DNA from: a virus
IMG/VR virus record: IMGVR_UViG_3300021478_000046
Location: 1-47,598 of that record
Strand: one strand, 5' to 3'
DNA length: 47,598 nucleotides
Below the pieces are notes generated by a model, which searched no databases, was not told the DNA's origin, and was given only the letters and a program-made list of their open reading frames with translations. Positions 22,885 through 31,274 of this stretch are shown here, in pieces. A program made the position numbers and the translations under genes. Each line of letters opens with the position of its first letter. Within the stretch, counting starts at the first letter, position 1.

Positions 22885-23247
22885 ATGCCAAAGCAAGCCA
22901 GAAAGAGAGCAGCCGCCAGCCTCCCGAAGCGCGCGCCAAAGCGCACCGGGAAGCGTGGCGTAGGACCAGCGCCAGAATCCAGTGAGCCGCAGCCGGACGT
23001 TCAAACAGAGTTACCGGGTATGGAAGACAGACACATTGAAGAAATCGAGGACGCCGCCAGGAACTACGCAAGGATTAGGGACCGCCGCATGGCGCTCACA
23101 CGGGAAGAGACCGACCTAAAAGACCTGCTCCACCAGATCATGCTGCGCAACGACAAGAAACTCTACCGCGTAGCCGAGATGGAAGTGAAGATCGTCGCCA
23201 AGGAAGAGACGGTTAAGGTCAAGTTGACCGATCCGGACGAGGAATAG
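22885..23247 (+). CDS. Basic-N-terminus helical phage protein
   Basis: 120 residues. A Lys/Arg/Ala/Pro-rich start, then an acidic helix region (IEEIEDAARNYARIRDRRM) and a beta-hairpin VEIKVKEETVKV-like at the end. This matches a family of small phage proteins that carries the segment RDARMxLTxxExxxKxxL. AAAAGGAG precedes ATG. Role unknown. Confidence 0.65.
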   Translation: MPKQARKRAAASLPKRAPKRTGKRGVGPAPESSEPQPDVQTELPGMEDRHIEEIEDAARNYARIRDRRMALTREETDLKDLLHQIMLRNDKKLYRVAEMEVKIVAKEETVKVKLTDPDEE

Positions 23248-23251
23248 CCAG

Positions 23252-23881
23252 ATGGAACGATACCCGCTTAGTTGGCCGGCTGGATGGAAGCGTACCGCAA
23301 TTCGAGCGGAAGCGCGTTTCGCTCGAGAAACTCACAGCTACATCGACGGAAAAAGGCAGCGAATCGGACGACGCGAACTGAGCGTGTCGGAAGCTAATGA
23401 TCGAGTCCTAAAGGAACTCCGGACAATGGGAGTCTATGACTCGCTCATTTCCACAAATCTCAAACTGACATCTTTCGGCACTCCTCGAAGCGGCCAGCGC
23501 GAGCCACAAGATCCTGGAGTGGCCGTCTATTGGGAACAAAAAGGCAAGCCGCAATGCATGGCTATCGACCAGTACGACCGCGTAGCCGACAACCTAGCCG
23601 CAATCGCAGCATCCCTGGAAGCGCTCCGAGCGATCGAGAGGCATGGAGGGGCTCAGATCATGGAAAGGGCATTCCTGGGCTTCGCGCAGCTTCCGCAGAG
23701 CACCGCTAGGCCGTGGCGGGAAGTCTTTCACTTTGCTCCAAACTTCAATCCAACACGGGAAATTGTAGAAGTCACTTTCCGTGGACTAGCCAAAAAGTGT
23801 CATTCAGACCACGGCGGTTCAGACGCAGAGATGGCTGAATTGAATGTTGCTCGTGATGCTGCTTTCCGCGAATTGCAGTAG
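23252..23881 (+). CDS. Conserved phage protein with J-domain-like C-terminus
   Basis: 209 residues. The first part (YPLSWPAGWKRT, DPGVAVYW) belongs to a common phage family. The end (residues 174-209) resembles the second half of a J domain: CHSDHGGSDAEMAELNVARDAAF, with the HPD motif changed to HSD (184-186). J domains stimulate Hsp70; loss of the Pro may weaken that. The main function is unknown. Confidence 0.72.
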   Translation: MERYPLSWPAGWKRTAIRAEARFARETHSYIDGKRQRIGRRELSVSEANDRVLKELRTMGVYDSLISTNLKLTSFGTPRSGQREPQDPGVAVYWEQKGKPQCMAIDQYDRVADNLAAIAASLEALRAIERHGGAQIMERAFLGFAQLPQSTARPWREVFHFAPNFNPTREIVEVTFRGLAKKCHSDHGGSDAEMAELNVARDAAFRELQ

Positions 23882-23928
23882 ACACAAACCACCGGGAAGC
23901 ACAGACTCGCAAGGAAGGGAGACATCCA

Positions 23929-24567
23929 ATGCTCAATCGAAGGCAGATGATCCAGCGAAGCACTTTGACGATTGTAGGGCTCAGGCTCGCTCAGGGAGCA
24001 GCCATTCTAGGCACCGCTGAACTGATGGGCGGGTGCAATGTGTTCACGGATATTATCAACTGGATTCCAGTGGGCGAGGCTTCCGTAAACGCCATGATTG
24101 CCGTGCTCACCTCGAACGGCATCGCCATTGCCCCGGCAGTGACCACCGCGGTAGCGCTCACCGAGGCCGGCCTCAATGCTCTTACGGCCGCAGTCAAGGA
24201 GTACCAAGCCACCACACCGCCGCCCGTAGGCGCCGTAGCCAAAGTCCAGACGGCCTTGAAGGACGTCGTAGACAACTTCCAGACGTTCCTAGCCTCGCTC
24301 AACGTGCCCGGGAACATCTTCAGCGTAATTTCAGGGCTTGCTCAAGTCGTTTTGAGCACCATCGCAGCCTTTGAGGCTCAAATCCCCGTAGCGCCAGCCG
24401 CTGCTTCACGTACCACCATCGTAGCGAGCAGCGTGCACATTGGACAGCAAACTATCACCATCGTGCCCAAGCACCGCACCGTGCGGGCCTACAAACACGA
24501 TTGGAACGCCACGCTTGACACTGGAGTTAAGCTGGGCGTGGTCGTGCCGGCTTCAGCAAGGCTCTAG
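23929..24567 (+). CDS. Tat-type lipoprotein
   Basis: 212 residues. The N-terminus has RRQMIQRS and a hydrophobic stretch ending in LMGGC (C36), so a twin-arginine or Sec lipoprotein signal is likely. The body is Ala/Val/Thr-rich and helical (AVTTAVALTEAGLNAL). The frame appears to end too early: in frame 0 from about 24549 to 24680 a protein-like stretch (FSKALEFAQEKGKTVVG...) follows. It sits just before the endolysin and may act in lysis or exclusion. Confidence 0.68.
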   Translation: MLNRRQMIQRSTLTIVGLRLAQGAAILGTAELMGGCNVFTDIINWIPVGEASVNAMIAVLTSNGIAIAPAVTTAVALTEAGLNALTAAVKEYQATTPPPVGAVAKVQTALKDVVDNFQTFLASLNVPGNIFSVISGLAQVVLSTIAAFEAQIPVAPAAASRTTIVASSVHIGQQTITIVPKHRTVRAYKHDWNATLDTGVKLGVVVPASARL

Positions 24568-24594
24568 AGTTTGCCCAGGAGAAAGGGAAGACCG

Positions 24595-24646
24595 TTGTAG
24601 GCGCAAAGGGCTGGAACGCTCCCGAATCAACGTTTCAGCCCTACAA
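24595..24646 (+). other. Hairpin bridging the endolysin ribosome site
   Basis: GGGCTGGAACG (24608-24618) pairs with CGTTTCAGCCC (24631-24641; one G-T pair), with TTGTA/TACAA at the base (24595-24599 and 24642-24646). The endolysin ATG 24653 has no Shine-Dalgarno within 15 bases, but AGGAGAAAGGGAAG lies at about 24577-24590, just before the hairpin. Folding would bring the two together. Confidence 0.5.
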
Positions 24647-24652
24647 TAAGTC

Positions 24653-25153
24653 ATGGACTCTATCTCTAAAGCTCGCCTAGCCGAAGTTCACCCGGAACTA
24701 TCTCGCCGCATTCACCAGCTTTCAGACATGCTCGGATTCGACATCCGTATCACGCAGGGACTAAGAACCTATGCTCAGCAAGACGCACTGTATGCCCAAG
24801 GTCGCTCTACTCCTGGCGCCGTCGTCACTGAGGCTAAAGGCGGATATTCCATGCATTGCTTCGGGCTGGCGGTAGATGTCGCCCCGATCAGTAATGGCGT
24901 AATCGACTGGCAGGACAAGGATGCCAACTGGGCTGCGATCCTCGCTAAAGCCATAACCTGCGGCCTAGCCGAAGGCGCTGAATGGAGAACATTTCCAGAC
25001 GAACCACATTTATATCCACAGGAGGTTCCTGCGTCTCCGACCGATGCTATGCGTTCTGCGATGATTAGCGGAGGGTTGCAGGCCGTGTGGGAGGAAGTGT
25101 TGCCAACTTTGCCGCAGCAGCCCCTAAGCGTAGATCAGAGCACCGACGAGTGA
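24653..25153 (+). CDS. Endolysin, M15 peptidase (VanY/L-alanyl-D-glutamate type)
   Basis: 166 residues. Zinc peptidase M15: ITQGLRTYAQQDALYAQGR (33-51), the SxHxxGxAxD motif S66-M-H68..G71..D75, and H119 in PDEPHLYP. It should cleave peptidoglycan stem peptides for lysis. An in-frame TAA six bases upstream fixes the ATG. It is the last gene of the rightward unit and the predicted partner of the holin-like genes beyond 25.5 kb. Confidence 0.92.
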   Translation: MDSISKARLAEVHPELSRRIHQLSDMLGFDIRITQGLRTYAQQDALYAQGRSTPGAVVTEAKGGYSMHCFGLAVDVAPISNGVIDWQDKDANWAAILAKAITCGLAEGAEWRTFPDEPHLYPQEVPASPTDAMRSAMISGGLQAVWEEVLPTLPQQPLSVDQSTDE

Positions 25154-25256
25154 CTTCCAGCCGGCGTTCCTTGTCTAGCCCGATGATGTACTTCAGCCAG
25201 CGCCAGCCGCGCGAGACACGGCGATCCCGGACCCGGGCAGGGCTGTATACTTTCAC

Positions 25257-25493
25257 TCAGCGGCACGTGTTCCACTCAAGACTTCCTGCGCCGAAGCGTT
25301 CTGCAACGAGGTCCTTGACCTCTCTAGCAACCGAACTCAAATAGATAACGCGAAACTCTGGCGGGTCGGTTTCCCGGCAATAAACAACACCAATTCCTTT
25401 CCATTCAATAGAGGGTGGGGCAGCTTCCGATGAGCCGGATTTACCGCCCCGAGTGGGAATAGCAGAAAGCGGAGTTGTGGTGGCGGGAGTCAT
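25257..25493 (-). CDS. Short protein with an SWIM/KTSC-like strand pair, unknown
   Basis: 78 residues from ATG 25493. Pro/Thr/Ser-rich N-terminus then a beta-rich domain (GIGVVYCRETDPPEFRVIYL). Last gene of the leftward unit, convergent with the endolysin. Its name is tentative; function unknown. Confidence 0.5.
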   Translation of the reverse strand: MTPATTTPLSAIPTRGGKSGSSEAAPPSIEWKGIGVVYCRETDPPEFRVIYLSSVAREVKDLVAERFGAGSLEWNTCR

Positions 25494-25545
25494 TTGTCCC
25501 AATTTGGCACAATCAGGGAAGGCGCGTCTGTTCCCGATTGCACAG

Positions 25546-25728
25546 TCAGTGCGGTGACTTCAGGTAGGCCAGGAGAGCCAACAGGAAGCCCGCGATAGCG
25601 ATATACAGCGGAGCCTTGCTGGCCAGGAGTTCGATGGCCTTGTCCCGGGAAGCAAACTTCTCGTTGATGTTCTTTTCGAGGTGAGCAATCTCGCGCAGCA
25701 CAAACTCTTTTGAGGCAGGCTCATCCAC
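25546..25728 (-). CDS. Single-TM protein, holin/antiholin candidate
   Basis: 60 residues, GTG start with AAGGGAAG upstream. Helical charged N-terminus and a hydrophobic segment at about 40-56 (LYIAIAGFLLALLAYL). Located in the lysis-type block. Confidence 0.6.
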   Translation of the reverse strand: MDEPASKEFVLREIAHLEKNINEKFASRDKAIELLASKAPLYIAIAGFLLALLAYLKSPH

Positions 25729-25933
25729 TAGACTTCCCTTTTTGCTCAGCGATCCCCTCGGCCTTGCCCTTGGCGTGCTCGGCGATGCCCACAGCTTTAA
25801 TCAAGTCATCCATGCGCGAGTTGAACTGGCGGTGAATGCCGGTAATCTTGGCATGCAGGCGAATGAAAGCCAGGATAACAAACAGCGTTGGCGGAGTGGC
25901 CGTAATCAAAGCGATTTGGACTGGCTCGGTCAT
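25721..25933 (-). CDS. Single-TM protein with helical tail
   Basis: 70 residues. A hydrophobic helix at 6-24 (IALITATPPTLFVILAFI), then a long charged helix. ATGA overlap with the gene before it. May be a spanin- or holin-like protein. Confidence 0.6.
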   Translation of the reverse strand: MTEPVQIALITATPPTLFVILAFIRLHAKITGIHRQFNSRMDDLIKAVGIAEHAKGKAEGIAEQKGKSSG

Positions 25934-26154
25934 GGCGCAGGAGGTTTCGGAGGCTCCTTGGGGGCGTAGGTCGCCAGCAGCCGCGGGATAGCAAGAATCA
26001 AGGCGTGGCTCGCCGCAAAAGCCCAGTTGTAGAACTTCCCACTCTTCTCATCCGGCGAGGGCATGGAAGTGACGCAGGCGTTCGCTATAGCCATCACCGC
26101 CGCGCCCGAGAGCATGGGATGCCATTTCCAGAGTTCCTGAAGGTAGTGAATCAT
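25930..26154 (-). CDS. Holin-like two-TM protein
   Basis: 74 residues. Two hydrophobic segments, about 14-31 and 44-64, flanked by WKWHP and a Pro-rich end, in the size and style of phage holins. ATGA overlap with its upstream gene. It should make the membrane pore that releases the endolysin. Confidence 0.72.
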   Translation of the reverse strand: MIHYLQELWKWHPMLSGAAVMAIANACVTSMPSPDEKSGKFYNWAFAASHALILAIPRLLATYAPKEPPKPPAP

Positions 26155-26282
26155 GGTTTCTTTTCCTCCTTCTCTTCGACAGGTTCCTTTTTACCACCGT
26201 GAATCACAACTTGCTTGCCTCTTACCAGCTTTTGCAGAGCGTCCAGCAATTTCTTTTCAAGCGCACTCAGCTTGGCGTTCAT
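26151..26282 (-). CDS. 43-residue basic/acidic peptide
   Basis: MNAKLSALEKKLLDAL and a Lys/Glu tail. Overlaps the holin-like gene by ATGA. Predicted amphipathic helix. Unknown. Confidence 0.55.
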   Translation of the reverse strand: MNAKLSALEKKLLDALQKLVRGKQVVIHGGKKEPVEEKEEKKP

Positions 26283-26285
26283 TTA

Positions 26286-26693
26286 CTAATGCACCGCCAC
26301 TGAAGTGTTAGTAGGCGGAGCAGGATTGACCGGCAACGATGTGGGAAGGGACACCGTAGCGATATTGGAAAACACGGACTCGTTACCGGAGGCGTCTACG
26401 GATGTCGCGGCGTAGGAGTACGTGGCTCCAGGCGTCAGGCCAGCCAGCGGGACCGTGTAGGCGGTCGTCAAGTCCAGCGCCGTGTCGATCTTCGTCCACA
26501 CACCTGTAGTCGTGCAGGTTCCAGAGCACTGATAGATATTGTATCCGGCGACGGTCGATGTCGAAGCCGTAAACGTGACGAACACACCATGCTGCGTACC
26601 GGACTGAGCATTGGCCGAGGGAATCAACAGCGCGCACAGCAAGGGAAGCGTGAACCATGCAGAGAGAGTTAGCGTGAGGAGTAGTTTACGCAT
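26286..26693 (-). CDS. Exported fibronectin-III protein
   Basis: 135 residues. Sec signal (RKLLLTLTLSAWF...ANA|Q, cleavage after A29), then one FN3 domain (residues ~32-118: VFVTFTASTSTVAGYNIY ... GLTPGATYSYAATSVD) and a Pro/Thr tail. It follows the 414-residue fibre gene by two bases. A surface-adhesion or host-cell-envelope role is likely; no virion role is required. Confidence 0.75.
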   Translation of the reverse strand: MRKLLLTLTLSAWFTLPLLCALLIPSANAQSGTQHGVFVTFTASTSTVAGYNIYQCSGTCTTTGVWTKIDTALDLTTAYTVPLAGLTPGATYSYAATSVDASGNESVFSNIATVSLPTSLPVNPAPPTNTSVAVH

Positions 26694-26695
26694 TT

Positions 26696-27940
26696 TCAGT
26701 TCACAATCAAATAGTGTACGCACGCAGGATTTACAGCAAGCGTCGAATTCATCTGTATTGTAAAACTAGCCCCAGCAACCCTAAGCGTCTCAACCGGATT
26801 GACTAATGTCGAAAGCGTCGTGTTGCAAGTAACCCCAAGCGTGGTCCCTACAGTGGGAGCTTCTGTGACGTTTAAAAACACTTGGCTTGTTGCCGTAATC
26901 GCCGTGGTGTTGATCTGGAGGGTTGGAGTAGCTCCAGTTGGAACGGCAACAGATCCGGCTGCGGCAGAACCACAAACAGCAGGAGACACACTAGAAGCAC
27001 ATTTCGTAAATGTCTGGTAGGCAGTTGCGGTGATTGGCACTCCTATAGTCAGTAAGGTGCTAGACATGAGCATGTTGTTCTGACCTGCCGCCGAAAAGGC
27101 TAAGCTACCGCCATTCAAAAACATGCCTGTGTTAGCTGAGGATGTAAATTGATACGTAGGAGAGGCCGCACTACCGTTTGGGCCTTGCAAAACATTGCTC
27201 ATAGCGACAGGGTTTGTAGCTGTCCCTGCCACTGCTGGAGCTGTAAACGTAGCCGTTCCACTAGTATTCCCTGAAAGCGCTAGAACCCCATTCCCGTTCG
27301 TAGCACTGCTGACAGTTAATGTTGGACTTGAAAAAGTAAGACCAGTAGGCAACCCGCCACCTGCCGACGCCCATGTTGTGCATAAATTTCCAGATACGGC
27401 AGTACAGACCTGATTTGTAAAGCTAGTTAAGTTGAAGTACTGACTTCCAAGGACCGCTCCAATAAGTTCTCCGTTCGTATAAGCAGAGATTGGCGGGACA
27501 GACGTAGAAAGATTTATACGAATGGATGGTGGAGAGAAATTCTGTGTTTGCGTCGCTCCAGTTACTGTGAGATTCCCAAGCGTGAAGCACCCTCCGATGC
27601 CTTGCGCGCAAACTTGGAAACTCCAAAAAGAATTTATCGGAGTGATAGCCGAGTTGGATGGCACGCTAATTGAGTAAGTACCAGTTCCCGAGAGCACCCC
27701 GCTCACAGTGAAAGGTAATGTTCCGCCAGTCCAAGAATAATTACTGAAGACCGGATAGTTCACGTTAGTTACGAACGTTCCGGTAATCTTTCCTCCGTTC
27801 CATGTTTGCCCATCGGGAGTATCTGTGACTGTTCCACTTAGGGTTGTAGATTGACCAAACAAAGCGGAGCTCGCAAAGAATAAATATGCAAGAAGAACAG
27901 AAATCTTAAATAAAGAAACTGTATTTATTTTCAATTGCAT
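26696..27940 (-). CDS. Exported fibre-like protein with paralogous N-domain
   Basis: 414 residues from ATG 27940 (GGAG seven bases upstream). A hydrophobic signal-like N-terminus (cleavage near SALFG|QS) precedes SGTVTDTPDGQTW and a beta-rich body. The N-domain resembles that of the large fibre: WSFQVCAQGIGGCF and NQVCTAVSGNLCTTW. The body carries FSSANTG and TATFTAP repeats. Receptor binding is likely. Cys pairs fit an oxidising compartment. Confidence 0.72.
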   Translation of the reverse strand: MQLKINTVSLFKISVLLAYLFFASSALFGQSTTLSGTVTDTPDGQTWNGGKITGTFVTNVNYPVFSNYSWTGGTLPFTVSGVLSGTGTYSISVPSNSAITPINSFWSFQVCAQGIGGCFTLGNLTVTGATQTQNFSPPSIRINLSTSVPPISAYTNGELIGAVLGSQYFNLTSFTNQVCTAVSGNLCTTWASAGGGLPTGLTFSSPTLTVSSATNGNGVLALSGNTSGTATFTAPAVAGTATNPVAMSNVLQGPNGSAASPTYQFTSSANTGMFLNGGSLAFSAAGQNNMLMSSTLLTIGVPITATAYQTFTKCASSVSPAVCGSAAAGSVAVPTGATPTLQINTTAITATSQVFLNVTEAPTVGTTLGVTCNTTLSTLVNPVETLRVAGASFTIQMNSTLAVNPACVHYLIVN

Positions 27941-30900
27941 ACCCACACTCCATTCAGACGTTTAGCCAGAGCTCCTGTGCCTCCTCCAGCGCATGGATTG
28001 GCAATAGTACAATCGGGGCAAAATGTGAAAGTACCGTTAGGAGGCGCACCTAGAGAAGAAAATCCTAATATACCTAACTGAATAGTTTGTGCCCATAGCA
28101 GACCTGCATGCATACCGGCAGGACCGCCAGCCGCAACCGCTGGTGTCGCCTGCCCACACGGAACCGCAAAGGTGTCAATGAAAGTAGTTCCGGTCGTTGG
28201 ACTGCAACTCACGGTGTTCCCGTTACGGTAAATACTATATTGAGTTACTCCTGGTATTGCAGACCAATTTATCGTTACTGTCTGATTACCTAATGTAGTT
28301 GTTGCCAGGCATACAAGGGAACCAGTTCCCTCCGACCCATTAGGGAAAATTGGAGCAAATTGATACTGAATGTTAGCAAACACAGGAACTGAACCACCGG
28401 CAGAAACAGGGCAAGTCGGGGCCGGTGGAGGGGCTGTGACGCTAAATAGAGAGTACCCAGGTCCTACAGAAAGGCTTCTATTGAATATATCGACTCCCAA
28501 GTTCACCCTTCCGAACGTCCCGTCATTGACAGGGAATAACTCGTTGACCTGAGCCACGCTCACATTTTGCGGAGTTCCTTGAGCAGCATTAGAACCAGTT
28601 CCGCTCATGGTAACAGTCATCCGTGGAGTGCCACCTGGAGGAGACGAACCAGTTATCATCGAAGATGAAGCTATGCCATTGACGATCTGTAAGTTTACGG
28701 CTTCACCGCCGTAATCTGCCAATAGCGGAAGGATGGTAGTATCAAACGTCACGTCACTGACATCCATAAACAAAAAAGAACCAGAGTTCACTACGGAAAA
28801 GTAAGGCTCATAGTTACCTTGGCTGTAAACAGTGTCGGCTTTTATAAAACTACCCTGAGGGCTTACCCTTGTGGCGATTCCTACGCCGCTTAAATTCAAC
28901 TTGTCAAATGTAACATTACCAACGAGATTGAAATACATCCCCGGTGTGGTTCCTACCAAGGTGCCATTCTGCGATGACCCTAGAAGGGTTTTTGTGAAAT
29001 AGAATCCTGCGCCAGCCCGAAACATTGCTCCCATATTTGAATAGGAAGTGGATGTACTCAGACCAAAGGTTATGCTGTCAAAAACACCCGCCACTGGAGT
29101 CCCACCACTTTCTTGCATGAAAGCCACGGAGCCATTTGTACTCAGCATCCCAATGGCGAGGTAGGAAAAATAAACGTTGTTAGTTGCATAAAGGCAGGGG
29201 CTACACTTTCCCATAGTTAGGGCAGGACTTTCTTGGAATCCAAACGATGATGCTGACAGATTAGAAGTTGGTTGACCAAACCAAGAGATCGTGTTCAGAG
29301 TGATTGGCTCATTTACAATGACTGAACCTTTTTGTAGTACAGTAACTCTAGATGTCGGTCCTAATCCCAAAGAAATAGGGGAATTGAACGGATAGAAAGC
29401 GTTACTACCAGTTTCTGGCAGCATTAGAGGACCGTTTGTACCTCCGCCTACGTTAGCCGCATAGGTTGCAGCAGCAAGGAACGTAACTGCGTCGTCAAGT
29501 ACGATAGTTTGAGAACCAATGGAATTCCCGGCATTGGAAGCCAATACTAGCGAAGTAGTTCCAGCTCCAGATACTATAGTGGTAGCTAACATGTCGTGAG
29601 TTGGTGTGGTAGGAACAACTGTCGGAATATATAAGGGAGGATTTGGAAACGTGGTAACAGGAGATCCAAAGTCATCGAATGCCAGATAAGTGGCATCTCC
29701 AAGAAAATTTGAGTTCTGTGGCCACATTGTTCCTATCAGAGTTTTGGTTCCACCGGTGACACGACCATAGACGTAATACTGGAAATTGTTGGCCGTCTCA
29801 GTAGCCGTAACGTGGACGCTATTCCAGTAGTTTACCGTACCTCCTGTTCCAGCAGCAACCTCCCCATTACGCGTATCACTCATTAGGTTGATGGTAAAGT
29901 GCGTGTTGTCAGGAACAGTAGAGACCGTAAACCAGCCATTAAATGGAGTAGATACTGCGTTACCTAAGTTCGCTCCAGCTATGAGGGTAGATACCCCAGT
30001 TATTACGACATGAGCACCGACAACAAGACCATGTGGAGCAGATGTAAGATAAGTTGCTGTCGCATTGACCAAGGCAACCGATGTAATCGTATTCGTCTGA
30101 AGACCTAGCGATGCTGGCCCGGTCACTGTGCATGTTTCCGGGCTAACATTGGTAGCGCCGGTAATACTTCGGGCAAGTAATTGGTAACAGTAAGTTGTAG
30201 AACCCGTTGGTCCGTTCACATCTAAAAGAGTTCCGGTCTGAGCAGCAGCCACACTAGGAACCACGGTCGGGGCGGCTGGCGCCACAATTGTTCCAGGACC
30301 GCATCCGTATAAGGCTACCCCATCTCCGTTCTGGAATGGGGCTGCTACCCCAAGGGTAACGGTTGGCAGTCCACTGGTACAGCTAACCGTTGTAGTGGGA
30401 GTGACGGTAATCGCTCTAACTCCGAACAGTGTTGCGTCAACGTACGGGTTAGGCCCTTTGAAAGAAGCGTTGCAGTTGGTGTCCACCGGACCAGTGGCTA
30501 TGTTTGGAAAAGTCATGCAAGGCGACCCGCCAAAAACACCGCCGTTATTGACCTGCACCTGAGTCGTAAGCCCTCCAGGGTTACCAGCACCAGCAATCAG
30601 TGAGACCCATACGCAGACCGGAAAAGTGCAAACGTGCTGCGTTTGGTCGATGAGATTCCAGTACGAGGACCCTACTCGAGCTCCAATAATTTCTGCGTCT
30701 ACGTAGGCCGATGGAGCTTGAGGAGGATTCGTAAGATCCACAATAATTGGAGGAGGTACGAGAGACGAAGTGACGGTTTGATTGGCGCCTGAAATCGTCA
30801 AGTTTGCAATAAAGCAGCCGTTCGTCGCCGTCGCCAACGGACAGACTTGCAGGCTCCACGTGCTTCCACTGGGAGTAATCGACGTGTTGCTTGGAACGGC

Positions 30901-31161
30901 AACGTTCGTAAAGCTCCCAGCACCGTCAAGAAGCCCTGGACCCAACGCAGGGATGGTTTGAAAACGGTTGAACGGTACGCCATTCAGGAAGTACTGAGCA
31001 TTGGGGTTCGATGGCGATGGTTGAAACGTAAACTGATAACTTCCATGAATCCATGCCTGCCCTGAACTGTCAATGACCGTGCCACTAACGAGCGTGGTTT
31101 GAGATACGGCCAGAGGGCAGGCAATCAGAACCAGCACAGCAAGACAAAGAGCACGCCACAT
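27931..31161 (-). CDS. Large exported tailspike-like protein
   Basis: 1076 residues from ATG 31161. Signal-like helix MWRALCLAVLVLIACPLAVS, then SGTVIDSSGQAW and Cys pairs WSLQVCPLATATNGCF and QHVCTFPVCVW shared with its smaller neighbour. The middle (about residues 350-500) has the APHGLVVGAHVVITG module of tail proteins, and from about 560 it looks like a parallel beta-helix (tailspike or depolymerase type). The end is GALAKRLNGVWVCN. It likely binds or degrades host glycans. Confidence 0.72.
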   Translation of the reverse strand: MWRALCLAVLVLIACPLAVSQTTLVSGTVIDSSGQAWIHGSYQFTFQPSPSNPNAQYFLNGVPFNRFQTIPALGPGLLDGAGSFTNVAVPSNTSITPSGSTWSLQVCPLATATNGCFIANLTISGANQTVTSSLVPPPIIVDLTNPPQAPSAYVDAEIIGARVGSSYWNLIDQTQHVCTFPVCVWVSLIAGAGNPGGLTTQVQVNNGGVFGGSPCMTFPNIATGPVDTNCNASFKGPNPYVDATLFGVRAITVTPTTTVSCTSGLPTVTLGVAAPFQNGDGVALYGCGPGTIVAPAAPTVVPSVAAAQTGTLLDVNGPTGSTTYCYQLLARSITGATNVSPETCTVTGPASLGLQTNTITSVALVNATATYLTSAPHGLVVGAHVVITGVSTLIAGANLGNAVSTPFNGWFTVSTVPDNTHFTINLMSDTRNGEVAAGTGGTVNYWNSVHVTATETANNFQYYVYGRVTGGTKTLIGTMWPQNSNFLGDATYLAFDDFGSPVTTFPNPPLYIPTVVPTTPTHDMLATTIVSGAGTTSLVLASNAGNSIGSQTIVLDDAVTFLAAATYAANVGGGTNGPLMLPETGSNAFYPFNSPISLGLGPTSRVTVLQKGSVIVNEPITLNTISWFGQPTSNLSASSFGFQESPALTMGKCSPCLYATNNVYFSYLAIGMLSTNGSVAFMQESGGTPVAGVFDSITFGLSTSTSYSNMGAMFRAGAGFYFTKTLLGSSQNGTLVGTTPGMYFNLVGNVTFDKLNLSGVGIATRVSPQGSFIKADTVYSQGNYEPYFSVVNSGSFLFMDVSDVTFDTTILPLLADYGGEAVNLQIVNGIASSSMITGSSPPGGTPRMTVTMSGTGSNAAQGTPQNVSVAQVNELFPVNDGTFGRVNLGVDIFNRSLSVGPGYSLFSVTAPPPAPTCPVSAGGSVPVFANIQYQFAPIFPNGSEGTGSLVCLATTTLGNQTVTINWSAIPGVTQYSIYRNGNTVSCSPTTGTTFIDTFAVPCGQATPAVAAGGPAGMHAGLLWAQTIQLGILGFSSLGAPPNGTFTFCPDCTIANPCAGGGTGALAKRLNGVWVCN

Positions 31162-31205
31162 TGAACAAGCATAGTCGTACCAGTACCACGTGTAAATGGA
31201 TTCCT

Positions 31206-31274
31206 TCAGAGAAACCAGTAGGGCCAATCCGGGTCGGGCATGCCGAGTATCCATAGTTCTTCTTCGTGACTCAT
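31206..31274 (-). CDS. 22-residue peptide (possible)
   Basis: ATG 31274 overlaps the ATP-grasp stop as ATGA and encodes a short acidic, Trp/Pro-rich peptide (MSHEEELWILGMPDPDW...) that ends before the fibre start. Only the coupling supports it. Confidence 0.35.
   Translation of the reverse strand: MSHEEELWILGMPDPDWPYWFL

Noticed and set aside
25154-25256. A bidirectional terminator between the convergent units
   Set aside because: A CCCGG-AC-CCGGG palindrome is there but its loop is too small and no T-tract follows on either strand.
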